From contig JACBOA010000001.1 in the NCBI GenBank assembly GCA_013403005.1, forward strand, positions 415,040 to 479,039: DNA of 64,000 bases, given 5' to 3'. Both the position numbers and the translations under genes were made by a program. A model generated the notes under the pieces. It did no database searches and was not told where the DNA came from. It saw only the letters and a list, made by a program, of their open reading frames with translations. The stretch is from Methanobacteriaceae archaeon (GTDB lineage Archaea; Methanobacteriota; Methanobacteria; Methanobacteriales; Methanobacteriaceae). Shown piece after piece: positions 24,599-34,797 of the stretch (positions are counted from its first letter, which is position 1; the number at the start of each line of letters is the position of its first letter).

Positions 24599-25033
24599 CT
24601 ATGAGGAAGTTTGATTAATTTGTACTGTGGAGAAGTCTTCGATTACATTCACAGTTAATATGCCTGTTTGTTTGTCTAATTTCACATCCACAGCTTTTAT
24701 AGGGGTGGCCTTGGTACCGGGAACAGTTGACATCATGGCTGCCAGTCTAGCGTTTTCCAGGGCCTCATTTAAAGGAACTTTTCTTTTGCTGGTAATTAGG
24801 GTGTCTCCCTGGATGTAACTTCCAGATCGAAAACCTACATTGGCAATGTTAGCTTTGATGGAGTCTGAAGGTACAATATCATTCCCTTTAACAATTATTC
24901 CCGCTATGGGAACTCCTTTTTCAGTCTCTGTTGAAGAAGCGTAGGACATGTATGACATCAGCCTTCCGGATGTGATAAGAATAAAAGCCAGCATTAGAAT
25001 AATCAGGGTGTCTCTCCTTACTTTAATAAACAT
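24599..25033 (-). CDS. Membrane-anchored protein with POTRA-like pattern
   Basis: It has 144 residues with an N-terminal membrane helix (DTLIILMLAFILITSG) and an extracytoplasmic part of about 100 residues. The segment IAGIIVKGNDIVPSDSIKAN followed by a Gly-rich turn resembles one POTRA repeat (beta-alpha-alpha-beta-beta) of FtsQ or BamA type proteins; this is a weak pattern match. It is just upstream of the secreted protein at 23319 and downstream of the Mur ligase at 25163. A role in envelope assembly is possible but unproven. Confidence 0.55.
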   Translation of the reverse strand: MFIKVRRDTLIILMLAFILITSGRLMSYMSYASSTETEKGVPIAGIIVKGNDIVPSDSIKANIANVGFRSGSYIQGDTLITSKRKVPLNEALENARLAAMMSTVPGTKATPIKAVDVKLDKQTGILTVNVIEDFSTVQINQTSS

Positions 25034-25162
25034 CTTCTTTTCACCTATAAATTAGTTCTCCTCGATTAAATATTATTTCCGGATATATTAATTCATTTGA
25101 ACTTTTTAATTCATTTAAGTTTCAATCATTTTTTTTTGGTTATAATACTTCTCTATGAAATT

Positions 25163-26725
25163 TTATTCTAAAGAATTCATCAAAAATTTAATGTCATCTT
25201 TGTATTTAACTGCAGCCTCACCAATGCACACCACTGCATCCGCATCACATTCCAATCCCTTTTTAAGTCCCTCAACTACCTGTTCGCGTGTGGCTCCAAG
25301 GGTGCCCATTCGGAATTCATCAGGCTCTTTAGAAGTTAATATAATCTTCCCTGATGAAATATATTTCCCTGCAGCCTGGCGAGAATAATATGATGCGGGT
25401 ATGATGAAATTTGCATTTTCCAATGCTTTTTTCATGATCTCTATATCTCCTGATGTTCCGGATTCTGAGGAGATGGTGATGACCACTGCTAATTTTTTGT
25501 ATTTTTTACCCAGTTCTCGGAGTACAGTTTCCACTCCAGAAGGATTATGGGCATAATCTACTATCAAATCAAGATTTTTGCTGTGATAAATATATTCAAG
25601 ACGCCCTGGAACACCGGTAAATGTTTTTATATTCTCTTTAATATGTTCCAATGGTATTTTTAACAGTTCATGTGCAGCTGCAATGGCTCCCAGGGCATTG
25701 TAAATGTTATGCAGTCCTGTGATATTCATTTCTATTCGAATATCTTTTTCGGGAGTTTTAAGGGTGAAACTGTTTTCAGTAATATCAGTTGCCAGATAAT
25801 CTGGATATGGCTGTTTTAGACCACAATCACATTCAAAGTAGCCTACCCCGGAAACTGTTTCCTTTATTTTAATATTATTCCCACATAAACATGATTTTTC
25901 ACTCTCACCCTGAGGGGGGTGATTTACTCCGAAGGTAACAATTTTTCCCTGATAATTCAACTCTCTAATCAATCCCCATATGGTGGGATCATCTCCGTTA
26001 ACAATTATCGTTTCGCCCTGAAGTTTTTCAATAATTTCTCCCTTTATCTGGGCGTAATTAAGGAAATTATCTTCATTATTAAGGTGGTCAGGGTTAATAT
26101 TGGTTATTATCCCCCCTGAAGGATGACATCTTTCCAGTATGAATCTCAAATCACCCTTTATACCTTCGGTACCAGTTTCTAGGATGGCCACATCACCTTT
26201 CAACCTGCATTGTAAGGGTGGAATATAATCAACATTGCCCTGAAGAGTTTTAAATCCGTGTTCTGTGGGATTTAAACCGGTCTGGTAACATAGGTGTTTG
26301 AGGAGGGTGGTGGTGGTGGTCTTGCCATTGGTGCCGGTGATGCAGATCACTGGTTTATCCGGGGGTATTTGTTTTAGAAGATCATCCACTTCCAAGAGTT
26401 GGGCGTTACTGTTTAAGATCATTTGGAATAATTCTGAAGTTTTGGGGAGGCTGGGTGGGGGTATAATATAATCAGATGACTTAAAGAATGATTCTGGATG
26501 ATTGTTCAGATAGATTGTGGTATTATAACCATGGAGGGTGTAAAGAAATGGGCAATTATTTGAATCCTGGTGATCAGTGCATATTACATGGTGATTATGG
26601 TCCATCAATACTCTTGCAGCCAGGTTTCCCACCACACCACATATGCCTATGACTCCATAGGTTTCTATTTTCTTTTGAGGGACCTTTTCAGCCTCTAATG
26701 AATGTTTATCAATATTAGCACTCAT
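25163..26725 (-). CDS. Mur-ligase-family protein (pseudomurein type)
   Basis: An ATP-dependent amide ligase of 520 residues. It has a Rossmann N-terminal domain (TYGVIGICGVVGNLAARVL), the ATP loop CITGTNGKTTTTTLLKHLC near residue 130, the central ligase motifs (TNINPDHLNNEDNF, LHNIYNALGAIAAAHEL) and the C-terminal domain with YAHNPSGVETVLRELG. A loop with four cysteines, SCLCGN ... FECDCG (about residues 265-290), is unusual for Mur ligases and may bind zinc. In Methanobacteriales such ligases build the peptide of pseudomurein. It is the third gene of the cluster, after a 355-base gap. Confidence 0.85.
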   Translation of the reverse strand: MSANIDKHSLEAEKVPQKKIETYGVIGICGVVGNLAARVLMDHNHHVICTDHQDSNNCPFLYTLHGYNTTIYLNNHPESFFKSSDYIIPPPSLPKTSELFQMILNSNAQLLEVDDLLKQIPPDKPVICITGTNGKTTTTTLLKHLCYQTGLNPTEHGFKTLQGNVDYIPPLQCRLKGDVAILETGTEGIKGDLRFILERCHPSGGIITNINPDHLNNEDNFLNYAQIKGEIIEKLQGETIIVNGDDPTIWGLIRELNYQGKIVTFGVNHPPQGESEKSCLCGNNIKIKETVSGVGYFECDCGLKQPYPDYLATDITENSFTLKTPEKDIRIEMNITGLHNIYNALGAIAAAHELLKIPLEHIKENIKTFTGVPGRLEYIYHSKNLDLIVDYAHNPSGVETVLRELGKKYKKLAVVITISSESGTSGDIEIMKKALENANFIIPASYYSRQAAGKYISSGKIILTSKEPDEFRMGTLGATREQVVEGLKKGLECDADAVVCIGEAAVKYKDDIKFLMNSLE

Positions 26726-27080
26726 CTATTCAGCACCGTCTTTTCTACTATTTGTTTTCTTGTCATTTGAGAAAAATTTTCCCATTTAAATTTAACATGG
26801 ATTTTTTCCATTATTTTTAGATTATAATTATGATGAGTTTTTGATTCAATTAATATTAATGGCTATTAGTAAAGGTTATTCTGTTATTTAACCTTAATAA
26901 ATTCATTTATAATCTTTAACATCATTCAATACAGGATATTGCCCTAAATATAAAAAATTCAATAAAAGATATCCTATAAAGATATTAAATGGCTCAATTG
27001 AGCTTTTGATTAAAGGTGATAAAAAGATAATTTTAAACATCTGATCCATTTATTAAATGGATCATCCATTAATTTATTCC
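26726..27080. other. Intergenic gap between two Mur ligases
   Basis: 355 AT-rich bases. Apart from the 23-base hairpin at 27042-27064, which lies at the 3' side of the upstream ligase gene, I see nothing but likely promoter sequence for the following gene. Confidence 0.45.
27042..27064 (-). terminator. Long hairpin downstream of the Mur ligase
   Basis: TGATCCATTTA and TAAATGGATCA are perfect 11-base arms around a single base, 17 bases past the stop of the 27081-28499 gene. This could be a transcript end or processing signal. With almost no loop it could also be an operator for the next gene. Confidence 0.4.
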
Positions 27081-28499
27081 TTAAATTAATTTCAGATTCT
27101 TTAAAACATCTGATGCTGGATCCATTCCCTGAGCACCGATTAGAAGTATGGTATCATTGTTATGAGCTGACTTTACAGCATTATGTAATGACTCAGCTAG
27201 TGTGTTATAATGGATGTAATTTATCCCTTCATTGTGCAGTACCTCTATAAATACCTTTTTCTCTTCTTCCTTCACCCAGTTTGCATCATCCACCACATCT
27301 TCACTACTGGTCAATATTAAGTTACATTTAATCCCTTTAACTGAATCAGCAATAGCCTGTGCATTCAACTGGTTAATTGACTTTCCTCTGGAACCTCTAA
27401 TTGCACAAACTAGATAAAGCTCTCCGGAGTTTAATTCTACCGTGCTTTTGATGGTGGCTCTGATGCCATCAGGATTATGAGCAAAATCATCAATAATCAG
27501 GGGTTCCTTTTTTAGTATAGAGAATCTGCGTTTCAAAGGCTGGTATTTAGTCACAGCCCTCCTGATAATCTCTGGTTCAATTCCTAAGGCTATTGCAGCT
27601 CCCACTGCTGCCAGAGTATTCTGGATGAAATGCGGGCTTTGAAATGGAAGATCAGATCTGGGAATGATTAACTGCTCTTTATATAATATGCCTTCATCAG
27701 TTGATTTAACATCCGTATCTGAGCCATAGAAGAATGTATTAACACCTTCCGGGACCAGTTTCTCCATCCTGCAAATTAAAGGATCATCATGGTTTAAAAT
27801 AACAAATTTCCCTTTAAATCCTTTTAAAACACCTGAAATTTCTGCTGATGCCTCCTCCAATGAATTCACCAGGCCAATATGATCTAAAGCAACATTGGTG
27901 AGCACTACCATCTGAGGTTCAATGGCACTGGTCATTAGGTGGGCGTGTCCCACCATCTTCCGGTTGTCCCATCCCTGCACCTCTGAAACCTCTAAAACCA
28001 GATAATCCGGATATTGCCCTAATTCTGCAATCTGTTTGGCCACCATGGGATCAATAAGGGTGTTAAACTCTGATTCTGAATCGGTGTTGGTGTGAGAATG
28101 GTATCCTGCTTCCAGGAGGATGTTATTTATCATGTGGGTGGTGGTTGATTTTCCATTGGTACCAGTTACCACTACCCTTAATGAATCAGGTGCGAATTTA
28201 TTTATGGCCCAGTGAGTAGCAAAAGCATTGGCCAACTCAATTTTTTCAGTTAAAATCAGGGGTAAATCTATTTTTTCAGCAATTTCAACAGATTTACCAC
28301 GGGCATCCTGCGTTACCACGCATGAAGCACCCTTATCTTGAGCCATCTTAACACCGGTTTCATCAATCCAGTGTCTTACCACCACATCACCTTCTCTGGC
28401 ATCTTTTAAAATATTGAAAATTCCATTGATAACCCGCTCTTCACCTATTAATTTTCCTCCAGATTTCCGAGCTAGATAAGTGGTGGTTAATTTTTTCAT
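27081..28499 (-). CDS. Mur-ligase-family protein (MurE-like, pseudomurein type)
   Basis: A ligase of 472 residues. It has an N-terminal MurE/F-like domain, the ATP loop VVTGTNGKSTTTHMINNIL near residue 112, the central TNVALDHIGLVNS and HFIQNTLAAVGAAIAL segments, and the C-terminal motif IDDFAHNPDGIRATI. It would add an amino acid to the growing pseudomurein peptide; which one cannot be read by eye. It lies 95 bases after the MraY-like gene, as expected for a wall-precursor operon. Confidence 0.85.
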   Translation of the reverse strand: MKKLTTTYLARKSGGKLIGEERVINGIFNILKDAREGDVVVRHWIDETGVKMAQDKGASCVVTQDARGKSVEIAEKIDLPLILTEKIELANAFATHWAINKFAPDSLRVVVTGTNGKSTTTHMINNILLEAGYHSHTNTDSESEFNTLIDPMVAKQIAELGQYPDYLVLEVSEVQGWDNRKMVGHAHLMTSAIEPQMVVLTNVALDHIGLVNSLEEASAEISGVLKGFKGKFVILNHDDPLICRMEKLVPEGVNTFFYGSDTDVKSTDEGILYKEQLIIPRSDLPFQSPHFIQNTLAAVGAAIALGIEPEIIRRAVTKYQPLKRRFSILKKEPLIIDDFAHNPDGIRATIKSTVELNSGELYLVCAIRGSRGKSINQLNAQAIADSVKGIKCNLILTSSEDVVDDANWVKEEEKKVFIEVLHNEGINYIHYNTLAESLHNAVKSAHNNDTILLIGAQGMDPASDVLKNLKLI

Positions 28500-28594
28500 A
28501 TTTACTTAGACCTCTTTTTTATGAGAAGATATGGTTTATTTCTGATTTATTATTCCATTATAATCATCTATAAGTATCCGATAATCTAATGGAG

Positions 28595-29671
28595 TTACCA
28601 GAAAAATTGGTAAATTAAAATGGCTGACATACAAATGATTAGAGTTGTGCACCAGTAAAGTGCTACGATTTTTTTCTCTGACAGACCTTTGTAATGCAGA
28701 GTATGGTGTAATGGTTCAACTGGCAGTTTTATGATGTGAGCGCGGTGCATGAGACTGACTATAACTGATATTATGGGTATGGCCAGTGCAATGACTGCAA
28801 AGTAGATGATATCTCCCAGGAAACCTGCAGTTATGTAACCTGCGCCCAGGGCAAAGGATCCTGTGTCTCCCATAATAATACTTGCCGGATATCTGTTGAA
28901 AGCAAGAAAACCTAGCGAAACTCCAGTTAAAACAGTGAAGAGTATAGCTGAACTGGGATTCCCTTTGATGATAGAAAAAATAGTGCATGAAGCTGATGCA
29001 ATGGTTAGTATGCCTGCTGCCAGGCCGTCCATTCCATCAATGAGGTTCACCGAGTTAATGGAACCTATCACTCCAAATATAACCACTGGAATAATGAAAA
29101 TTCCTGTTTCAAATCCCAGGACCATGCTACTAACTCCACCTGTCACCACCAGGAAAACTCCCAGAATGATCTGGGCGATAATTTTATCCCTCTCTTTCAC
29201 CTCGCTTTTTATGGGTGTTTCATCAGTGATTTTCACTTTTTCAAGTTTCAATAAATCTGGAAGGTCCTGCTTGGCCTTTTCAGTAGCCACCCTTGCTTCC
29301 TCGCCAGGTTCAAGTGTTAAACGACCAATATTAACCGGTTGGGGGGTGATGTTACGCACTACTTTTTGCACTTCTTTGATTTTCAATCCTAGTAAATCAT
29401 CCAGTAAACCCACCACCCCTGCACTTAGCATGATCAGCACGGTAAGCACTAGATTTCTTTCCTGGAAATACAGGCAAGCAGCTAAAACTGCACCTAGAAG
29501 TATGGCCAAGCCCCCCATAGTAGGGGTGCCAGTTTTATGTTTGTGTTCAGTTACAATGGGACGATCAGTTACATCGGCATCCTTCAATATCTTACGAACA
29601 AAGAAAGTGAAGAATATCGTGGCTAAAAAGGTTATAATGAAGGCTAAAACTAGATTCAGAGTATCAATCAA
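28595..29671 (-). CDS. MraY/WecA-like glycosyl-1-phosphate transferase
   Basis: A membrane protein of 358 residues with about ten helices. It transfers a sugar-phosphate or precursor from UDP to a polyprenyl-phosphate lipid. The motifs TPTMGGLAILLGA, GLLDDLLGL, NSVNLIDGMDGLAAG and IMGDTGSFALGAGY are intact, with the late MHRAHIIKLPVEPLHHTLHY loop typical of MraY. A cytoplasmic insert of about 60 charged residues (about 100-160) between helices is unusual. The start is a TTG with AGGTGG upstream. By context it makes the lipid intermediate of pseudomurein. Confidence 0.9.
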   Translation of the reverse strand: MIDTLNLVLAFIITFLATIFFTFFVRKILKDADVTDRPIVTEHKHKTGTPTMGGLAILLGAVLAACLYFQERNLVLTVLIMLSAGVVGLLDDLLGLKIKEVQKVVRNITPQPVNIGRLTLEPGEEARVATEKAKQDLPDLLKLEKVKITDETPIKSEVKERDKIIAQIILGVFLVVTGGVSSMVLGFETGIFIIPVVIFGVIGSINSVNLIDGMDGLAAGILTIASASCTIFSIIKGNPSSAILFTVLTGVSLGFLAFNRYPASIIMGDTGSFALGAGYITAGFLGDIIYFAVIALAIPIISVIVSLMHRAHIIKLPVEPLHHTLHYKGLSEKKIVALYWCTTLIICMSAILIYQFFW

Positions 29672-29872
29672 TGTACCACCTAATTAATCAATGTTTTTTA
29701 TGATTGGGATAGAATTTTTAATTTTTAATTATAATTCTTTATTTATAAAATTCTGTAATTTTAATCAAATGTTTCTATGTCAATTTATTCTTTAATTTGA
29801 GGTATAATAATACGTTTATGTATTTTATTTCCAAAATATTATTTCTAAGAAAAACTTAAAACTACTCCCGGA

Positions 29873-31012
29873 TTATATAAATTTTTCCAGATTCAAGTTA
29901 AGTTTTGAAGCCGTTTTAAGGGCATTCTCTTCATTTACACCCCTGATTGTAATCCTTTGATGGTTTTGAGGGCCGTGAATAATCCAACTGTTTTTGCCTT
30001 TGAAGTCTCTAAATTGATAGTTGTTTTTTTCACTGGGGTAATTACCCACTGGAACTTCCAGTGCGTAGTATTCTTTCATCCGATCCCTCACCAAAGATGC
30101 ATCCCATTCTCCAGTGGCCATGTCCACCAGTTCATGTAACGGATTAATATCAGAAGAAGCAGCAGTCAGGTACCGGGTACCACTTGGTCTGGTGTTTATT
30201 TCTAAAACACAAGTTTCTTTATTCACTTTATTGAATATGAGGTCCAGGTCAGCTGTTCCCTCAACACCCATGAGTTCTGCAATGTTTCTGGCTATTTTTT
30301 GGATGTTCTGGTTGTAATGGGGGAGGTCTTCACCTTCAACACCTAAATCAAGAGGTGCTTTTTTTAATTTCTTAAGAGGGTGAATGCAGTCTAGGGTTGT
30401 TTTTCCCTTGTAAACTGGAATAAGGGGAATAGATTCTCTTTCCCATCTTAGTATCTCCACTGATATTTCAATCCCTTCTAAGAATTGTTCAACCAGGGCA
30501 TAATCATACTGTTTAAGGTAATCAGTCACATCATTTTTTTTTAAGGCGATTTTAATGTCCTTACCACCCTGACCTTGATTCTGTTTTAGAACAAGAGGGT
30601 ATTCTGTTGTTTCAAGTTCCTGTGTGGATTTAATTAAACAGTGCTCAGGAGTTTTTATATTATTTTTAAGGAGAAACTCTTTAGTTTTAACCTTATCCCC
30701 TGAGATTTTAACCGCATTTAGGGGAGATGCCACCACTGGCAGTCCATAATTTTTTTCCAGATCTTCCTTAAGCAAGGCAACATCATAAAGAGGACCATCA
30801 ATCCCTATGAGGGGTACAACTCCATCCACATCTTCTTTTATAGCTATATCTTTGGGATGATCCATTCCTCGCGGTACAATGTAATATGAATCAGCTAAAT
30901 TAAGATTTGAAGCCTTGGGATTTGATTCTGTTAGAACGGTGGTTATTCCCTTCTTTTTAGTATAAAGAGCCACATCATCAAACAGGCGTGCTCCTATAAA
31001 CAGCAATTTCAT
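29873..31012 (-). CDS. ATP-grasp ligase (CarB-like) of the wall cluster
   Basis: The protein has 379 residues. After an N-terminal Rossmann-like part (MKLLFIGARLFDDVALYTKK) comes an ATP-grasp core with the glycine-rich loop LVLKQNQGQGGKDIK, LVEQFLEGIEISVEI, and the metal ligands VLEINTRPSGTRYL. It joins a carboxylate to an amine through an acyl-phosphate. ATP-grasp proteins of carbamoyl-phosphate-synthase type are known neighbours of pseudomurein Mur ligases in Methanobacteriales, so a role in that pathway is likely. The gene leads the cluster, 200 bases before the MraY-like gene. Confidence 0.82.
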   Translation of the reverse strand: MKLLFIGARLFDDVALYTKKKGITTVLTESNPKASNLNLADSYYIVPRGMDHPKDIAIKEDVDGVVPLIGIDGPLYDVALLKEDLEKNYGLPVVASPLNAVKISGDKVKTKEFLLKNNIKTPEHCLIKSTQELETTEYPLVLKQNQGQGGKDIKIALKKNDVTDYLKQYDYALVEQFLEGIEISVEILRWERESIPLIPVYKGKTTLDCIHPLKKLKKAPLDLGVEGEDLPHYNQNIQKIARNIAELMGVEGTADLDLIFNKVNKETCVLEINTRPSGTRYLTAASSDINPLHELVDMATGEWDASLVRDRMKEYYALEVPVGNYPSEKNNYQFRDFKGKNSWIIHGPQNHQRITIRGVNEENALKTASKLNLNLEKFI

Positions 31013-31269
31013 GTTATCTTAAATTTTTTAGTTTATTTTAATTCATTAGGAATATTCATTTAGGAATAAATATAAGGATTCAATTAATGAACCTGTGGTA
31101 TGATTGTTGAAGTTTATTTTTAAAACTTTCATTTCAATTAAAATTCAGAAGTATTCCTGGTTTAAATAATCAAACTTACTTTTTCATTTCCTTATTTTTT
31201 CATTTCATTTCAAAGAACTTTTGAAGAGCTTTTTTTTATTGATCATATTATTCAGTTATTATAATATTT

Positions 31270-31752
31270 TCAGTTCTTAGGGCTGCTTTGATTTATAACC
31301 TTGTTGAAAACTTTTAAAACATGATTCATGCTTTTTTCAACTTCCCTGGAAATCTCACCTATCAAATTCATCTTTTTAGGTTGTATTCCCAGAAGAAATA
31401 TTTCAGAAGGAGATGTTGATTCTAAATATTTAATGAAAAAAGATAAGGGCATGGCATGGGTGGATATGCTGTAATTATCAATTTCTTCTTTTTCCACCAA
31501 TCTGATATGTCCCGGGGGTTTGTTCATTTCCACAGCATCCAGCAGGATTATGTGGCTAGGTTTTTCTTTTTTTATGGCACCGGTGAAATTTTCTGGTACA
31601 GTCTTACAATCAAAAACTATCAAATTTTTCTTATCAGCAAATAAATGGGACATTTTCTGGGCTAGAACAGATCCAAGGGCATCATCTCCCCTCATATCAT
31701 TTCCTATCCCTAAAATCACAATTTTACTGTAACCTTCAAGAAACTGTTTCAA
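31270..31752 (-). CDS. Hydrogenase maturation protease, HycI family
   Basis: It removes the C-terminal tail of a [NiFe]-hydrogenase large subunit after nickel insertion. The 160-residue chain opens with VILGIGNDMRGDDALGSVLA, whose Asp binds the nickel of the substrate. It continues IILLDAVEMNKPPGHIRL and STHAMPLSFFIKYL, with the third ligand His. A TTG at 31752 is the likely start, overlapping the methyltransferase by 17 bases. NikR two genes upstream and hypA/hypB later in the window fit a nickel-enzyme theme. Confidence 0.9.
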   Translation of the reverse strand: MKQFLEGYSKIVILGIGNDMRGDDALGSVLAQKMSHLFADKKNLIVFDCKTVPENFTGAIKKEKPSHIILLDAVEMNKPPGHIRLVEKEEIDNYSISTHAMPLSFFIKYLESTSPSEIFLLGIQPKKMNLIGEISREVEKSMNHVLKVFNKVINQSSPKN

Positions 31753-32506
31753 CTGATGCTCTAAGACTATCTAACCCACCTCCCATGGAATATTCCAAAT
31801 TCAAAATAATAGTTTCGCCTTCATTAACTTTCAGATGATTGGTGGGAGCTAAAAGGGGAGGATTCATCATGGGTGTCGGACCGCAGATAATTTTAGAAGT
31901 AAAAAGAGTGAAAGTGGTAATTTTAATGCTTGAAATTATTCCTGCAGCAGTGAGGGGAATACGGATTTGATATTCTACTTTCTCTGGTATATGTTGCTTG
32001 AAGTCTATTTTATCGTATATTATTAGCTTGCTAAGCAACTTATACTGCGGAATTTTCCCTTCCAGGTAAAGGGGGTAGCCAATGCTCAGATCTACCAGTT
32101 CCACTCCATTGAAAACACCGCAAGGAATAATATCTCCATCTTCTTTCAGGTATTTCCGCACCGAATTAAGAACCGGAGCCTGGTCTTCCTCTATAAGAGC
32201 GGTGTCCATCATTTCGCAGATGATTAAATCAGCATATTCTGGAAAAATAATATTTCTGGCATCATTTACCAGTAAAGAAACGTTTTTAATTGATTTAAGA
32301 TTATTCTCTGCTAATTTGGCAGTGTAAGGATCTTTTTCAACAGCGTAGACGTGACGAGCTAGGGGTGCGGCCCAGGAACTCAGTATTCCTGACCCGGCCC
32401 CTAGATCGTATACAATTCCTTTTGTTTTTTTAGTTATAGCTTCGTAAAGTGCTGATAATCGCTCTTCATCTGAAAGCAGGTGCTGTTGATAGGATGTAAG
32501 TTTCAT
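31736..32506 (-). CDS. SAM-dependent methyltransferase, PRMT-like fold
   Basis: The protein has 256 residues. The SAM site is visible as GIVYDLGAGSGILSSWAAP, with the acidic strand HVYAVEKDPYTAKLAENN, then NDARNI. The double-acid loop ICEMMDTALIEEDQ resembles that of protein arginine methyltransferases. The C-terminal part is beta-rich, as in that group. The target (protein, RNA or small molecule) is unknown. It lies between nikR and the hydrogenase protease on one strand, separated from nikR by 38 bases, so these may be co-transcribed. Confidence 0.75.
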   Translation of the reverse strand: MKLTSYQQHLLSDEERLSALYEAITKKTKGIVYDLGAGSGILSSWAAPLARHVYAVEKDPYTAKLAENNLKSIKNVSLLVNDARNIIFPEYADLIICEMMDTALIEEDQAPVLNSVRKYLKEDGDIIPCGVFNGVELVDLSIGYPLYLEGKIPQYKLLSKLIIYDKIDFKQHIPEKVEYQIRIPLTAAGIISSIKITTFTLFTSKIICGPTPMMNPPLLAPTNHLKVNEGETIILNLEYSMGGGLDSLRASVETVS

Positions 32507-32544
32507 CCTGTTTATCTTGTTGAATTAGGGTATTATTTTTTATC

Positions 32545-32949
32545 CTAATTGGGGCCGCTGGCAGTACTGGTGAGTTTAACGTGTTCTACTCCTTTGAGTC
32601 TCATGATCTTTTCAGTGAGGTCTCGGATGTATTTAACGTCTCCTTTAACTACCACGACTTCCAGACAGTATTTTTCGGTCATGTGCACGTGCATAACCGC
32701 GTTGATGTATTCTCTGAAATCGTGTTGGATGTCGGTAAGATCTTCCATAACTCCGGTGTAGTGGTGGTCGTATATCACGGCAATGATACCTATACGGTCA
32801 CCTTCCATTTCCTTCATCCACTGGTAACGTACAATATAGTCTTTTAATGCATCTCGAATTCCTTTGGAACGTGATTGATATCCTCTATCTTTCAATACTT
32901 CATCGAACTCACTTAAGAGTTTTTTTGGTAATGACATACTTATTCTCAT
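32545..32949 (-). CDS. nikR: Nickel-responsive regulator NikR
   Basis: A ribbon-helix-helix repressor of 134 residues that binds DNA when loaded with Ni2+. The N-terminal MRISMSLPKKLLSEFDEVLK is the DNA-binding ribbon. The ACT-like sensor domain has all four nickel ligands at the positions known for NikR: His76, His87, His89 and Cys95 (QHDFREYINAVMHVHMTEKY then CLEV). GGAGGG about eight bases upstream gives the ATG at 32949. It probably controls nickel uptake or hydrogenase genes; an inverted repeat upstream may be its own site. Confidence 0.96.
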   Translation of the reverse strand: MRISMSLPKKLLSEFDEVLKDRGYQSRSKGIRDALKDYIVRYQWMKEMEGDRIGIIAVIYDHHYTGVMEDLTDIQHDFREYINAVMHVHMTEKYCLEVVVVKGDVKYIRDLTEKIMRLKGVEHVKLTSTASGPN

Positions 32950-33476
32950 CAAGGTGGTCCCTCCAAGTAGTTTAATATTATATTACTATTTCATAGTATT
33001 TAAATGTTGCAATACTAATCGAATATTGTTCACAAGAAACAATTTTTAAACATAAAATGTGAACATTTTTTGATTTTATATAAAAATTGTTATATATAAA
33101 CTTTCCCATCCTTTAGTCAGGACGGCTATGAATCTGGGGGTTTTTTATATCATACTCTATTTTGCGGTGGTATAATCCATAAAGGTTGTAGAATATGGTT
33201 TAAAATGTTAATTTTGACCCAATCCTGCAGATAATATTGTAGAATTAAATTCCCACGGTAATACTATTGATACAGGGTATTATTCTTAATGCAATGAATA
33301 ATATTAAGAAAATACCAATACATTAACGGATTTGCATACTGAGCCCGGTTCAACTCAGCATTTTTTCATACCCTGATTATAATAAACTTTACTAATGAGA
33401 TAATGGAATAAATACTATGCAATAATATTGGAATAACTTGGATTTATAATATTGTATTTAAAAAAGGGTGAAAAAA
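32950..33476. other. Intergenic control region between nikR and the CBS gene
   Basis: This gap of 527 bases between divergent genes holds a nikR TATA box near 32997-33004, the TGTTCACA repeat (33027-33065), a TTATATATAA box near 33096, and a structured G/C-richer patch at 33112-33145 followed by six T. Further inverted stretches are at about 33258-33285 and 33285-33310. No protein gene is evident. A short RNA starting near 33120 is possible. Confidence 0.45.
33027..33065. promoter_or_regulatory. Inverted repeat upstream of nikR
   Basis: TGTTCACA (33027-33034) and TGTGAACA (33058-33065) form perfect eight-base arms 31 bases apart, three helix turns. They lie upstream of the nikR TATA box. The widely spaced half-sites suit the two DNA-binding domains of a NikR tetramer, but the sequence differs from the well-known GTATGA type, so another regulator is possible. 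Confidence 0.45.
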
Positions 33477-33878
33477 ATGAAAGTTAAAGAGGCAATGAAC
33501 CAGGGTGTTATAACAATTACTTCCAGTACTCGTCCACCGGAAGCCTTTCAAAAAATGTACAAAGAAGGGGTAAGGAGACTATTTGTTATGGATGATGATG
33601 GGGAGCCTTTAGGTGTGGTTTCCTATTCTGATCTAATTGGAGTCCTTGGAACCATTAAACCATCTGCTAAGGATGCGGTTTCCCTTGAGATTACAGATAT
33701 AATGTCCAAAGAAGTGATAACCATATCTGCAGATGACAGGATAGAAGATGCAGCCAACCTTATGTTAAGGGCAGATATATCTGGTTTATTAGTTCTGGAG
33801 GATGATAAACCTGTTGGTGTGATAACCAAGACAGATATCTGTCGGATGGTGGCCGCAGAATTACTGGTGCCTGCATAA
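33477..33878 (+). CDS. Two-CBS-domain protein
   Basis: A protein of 133 residues made of a Bateman module: a first CBS domain (about 1-60; VKEAMNQGVITITSSTRPPE, LGVVSYSDLIG) and a second (about 70-130; DIMSKEVITISADDRIEDAA, PVGVITKTDICRMV). Such free-standing pairs bind adenosyl compounds such as AMP, ATP or SAM and regulate partners. GGGTG upstream supports the ATG at 33477 rather than the GTG at 33468. No partner gene is beside it. Confidence 0.88.
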   Translation: MKVKEAMNQGVITITSSTRPPEAFQKMYKEGVRRLFVMDDDGEPLGVVSYSDLIGVLGTIKPSAKDAVSLEITDIMSKEVITISADDRIEDAANLMLRADISGLLVLEDDKPVGVITKTDICRMVAAELLVPA

Positions 33879-34271
<393 letters not shown>

Positions 34272-34272
34272 T

Positions 34273-34797
<525 letters not shown>

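Noticed and set aside
33112..33148. CCCATCCTTTAGTCAGGACGG followed by a T run, like an IS200/IS605 right end or a short RNA
   Set aside because: The symmetry is imperfect, and no tnpA or tnpB remnant or left end is visible nearby. Too weak to call.
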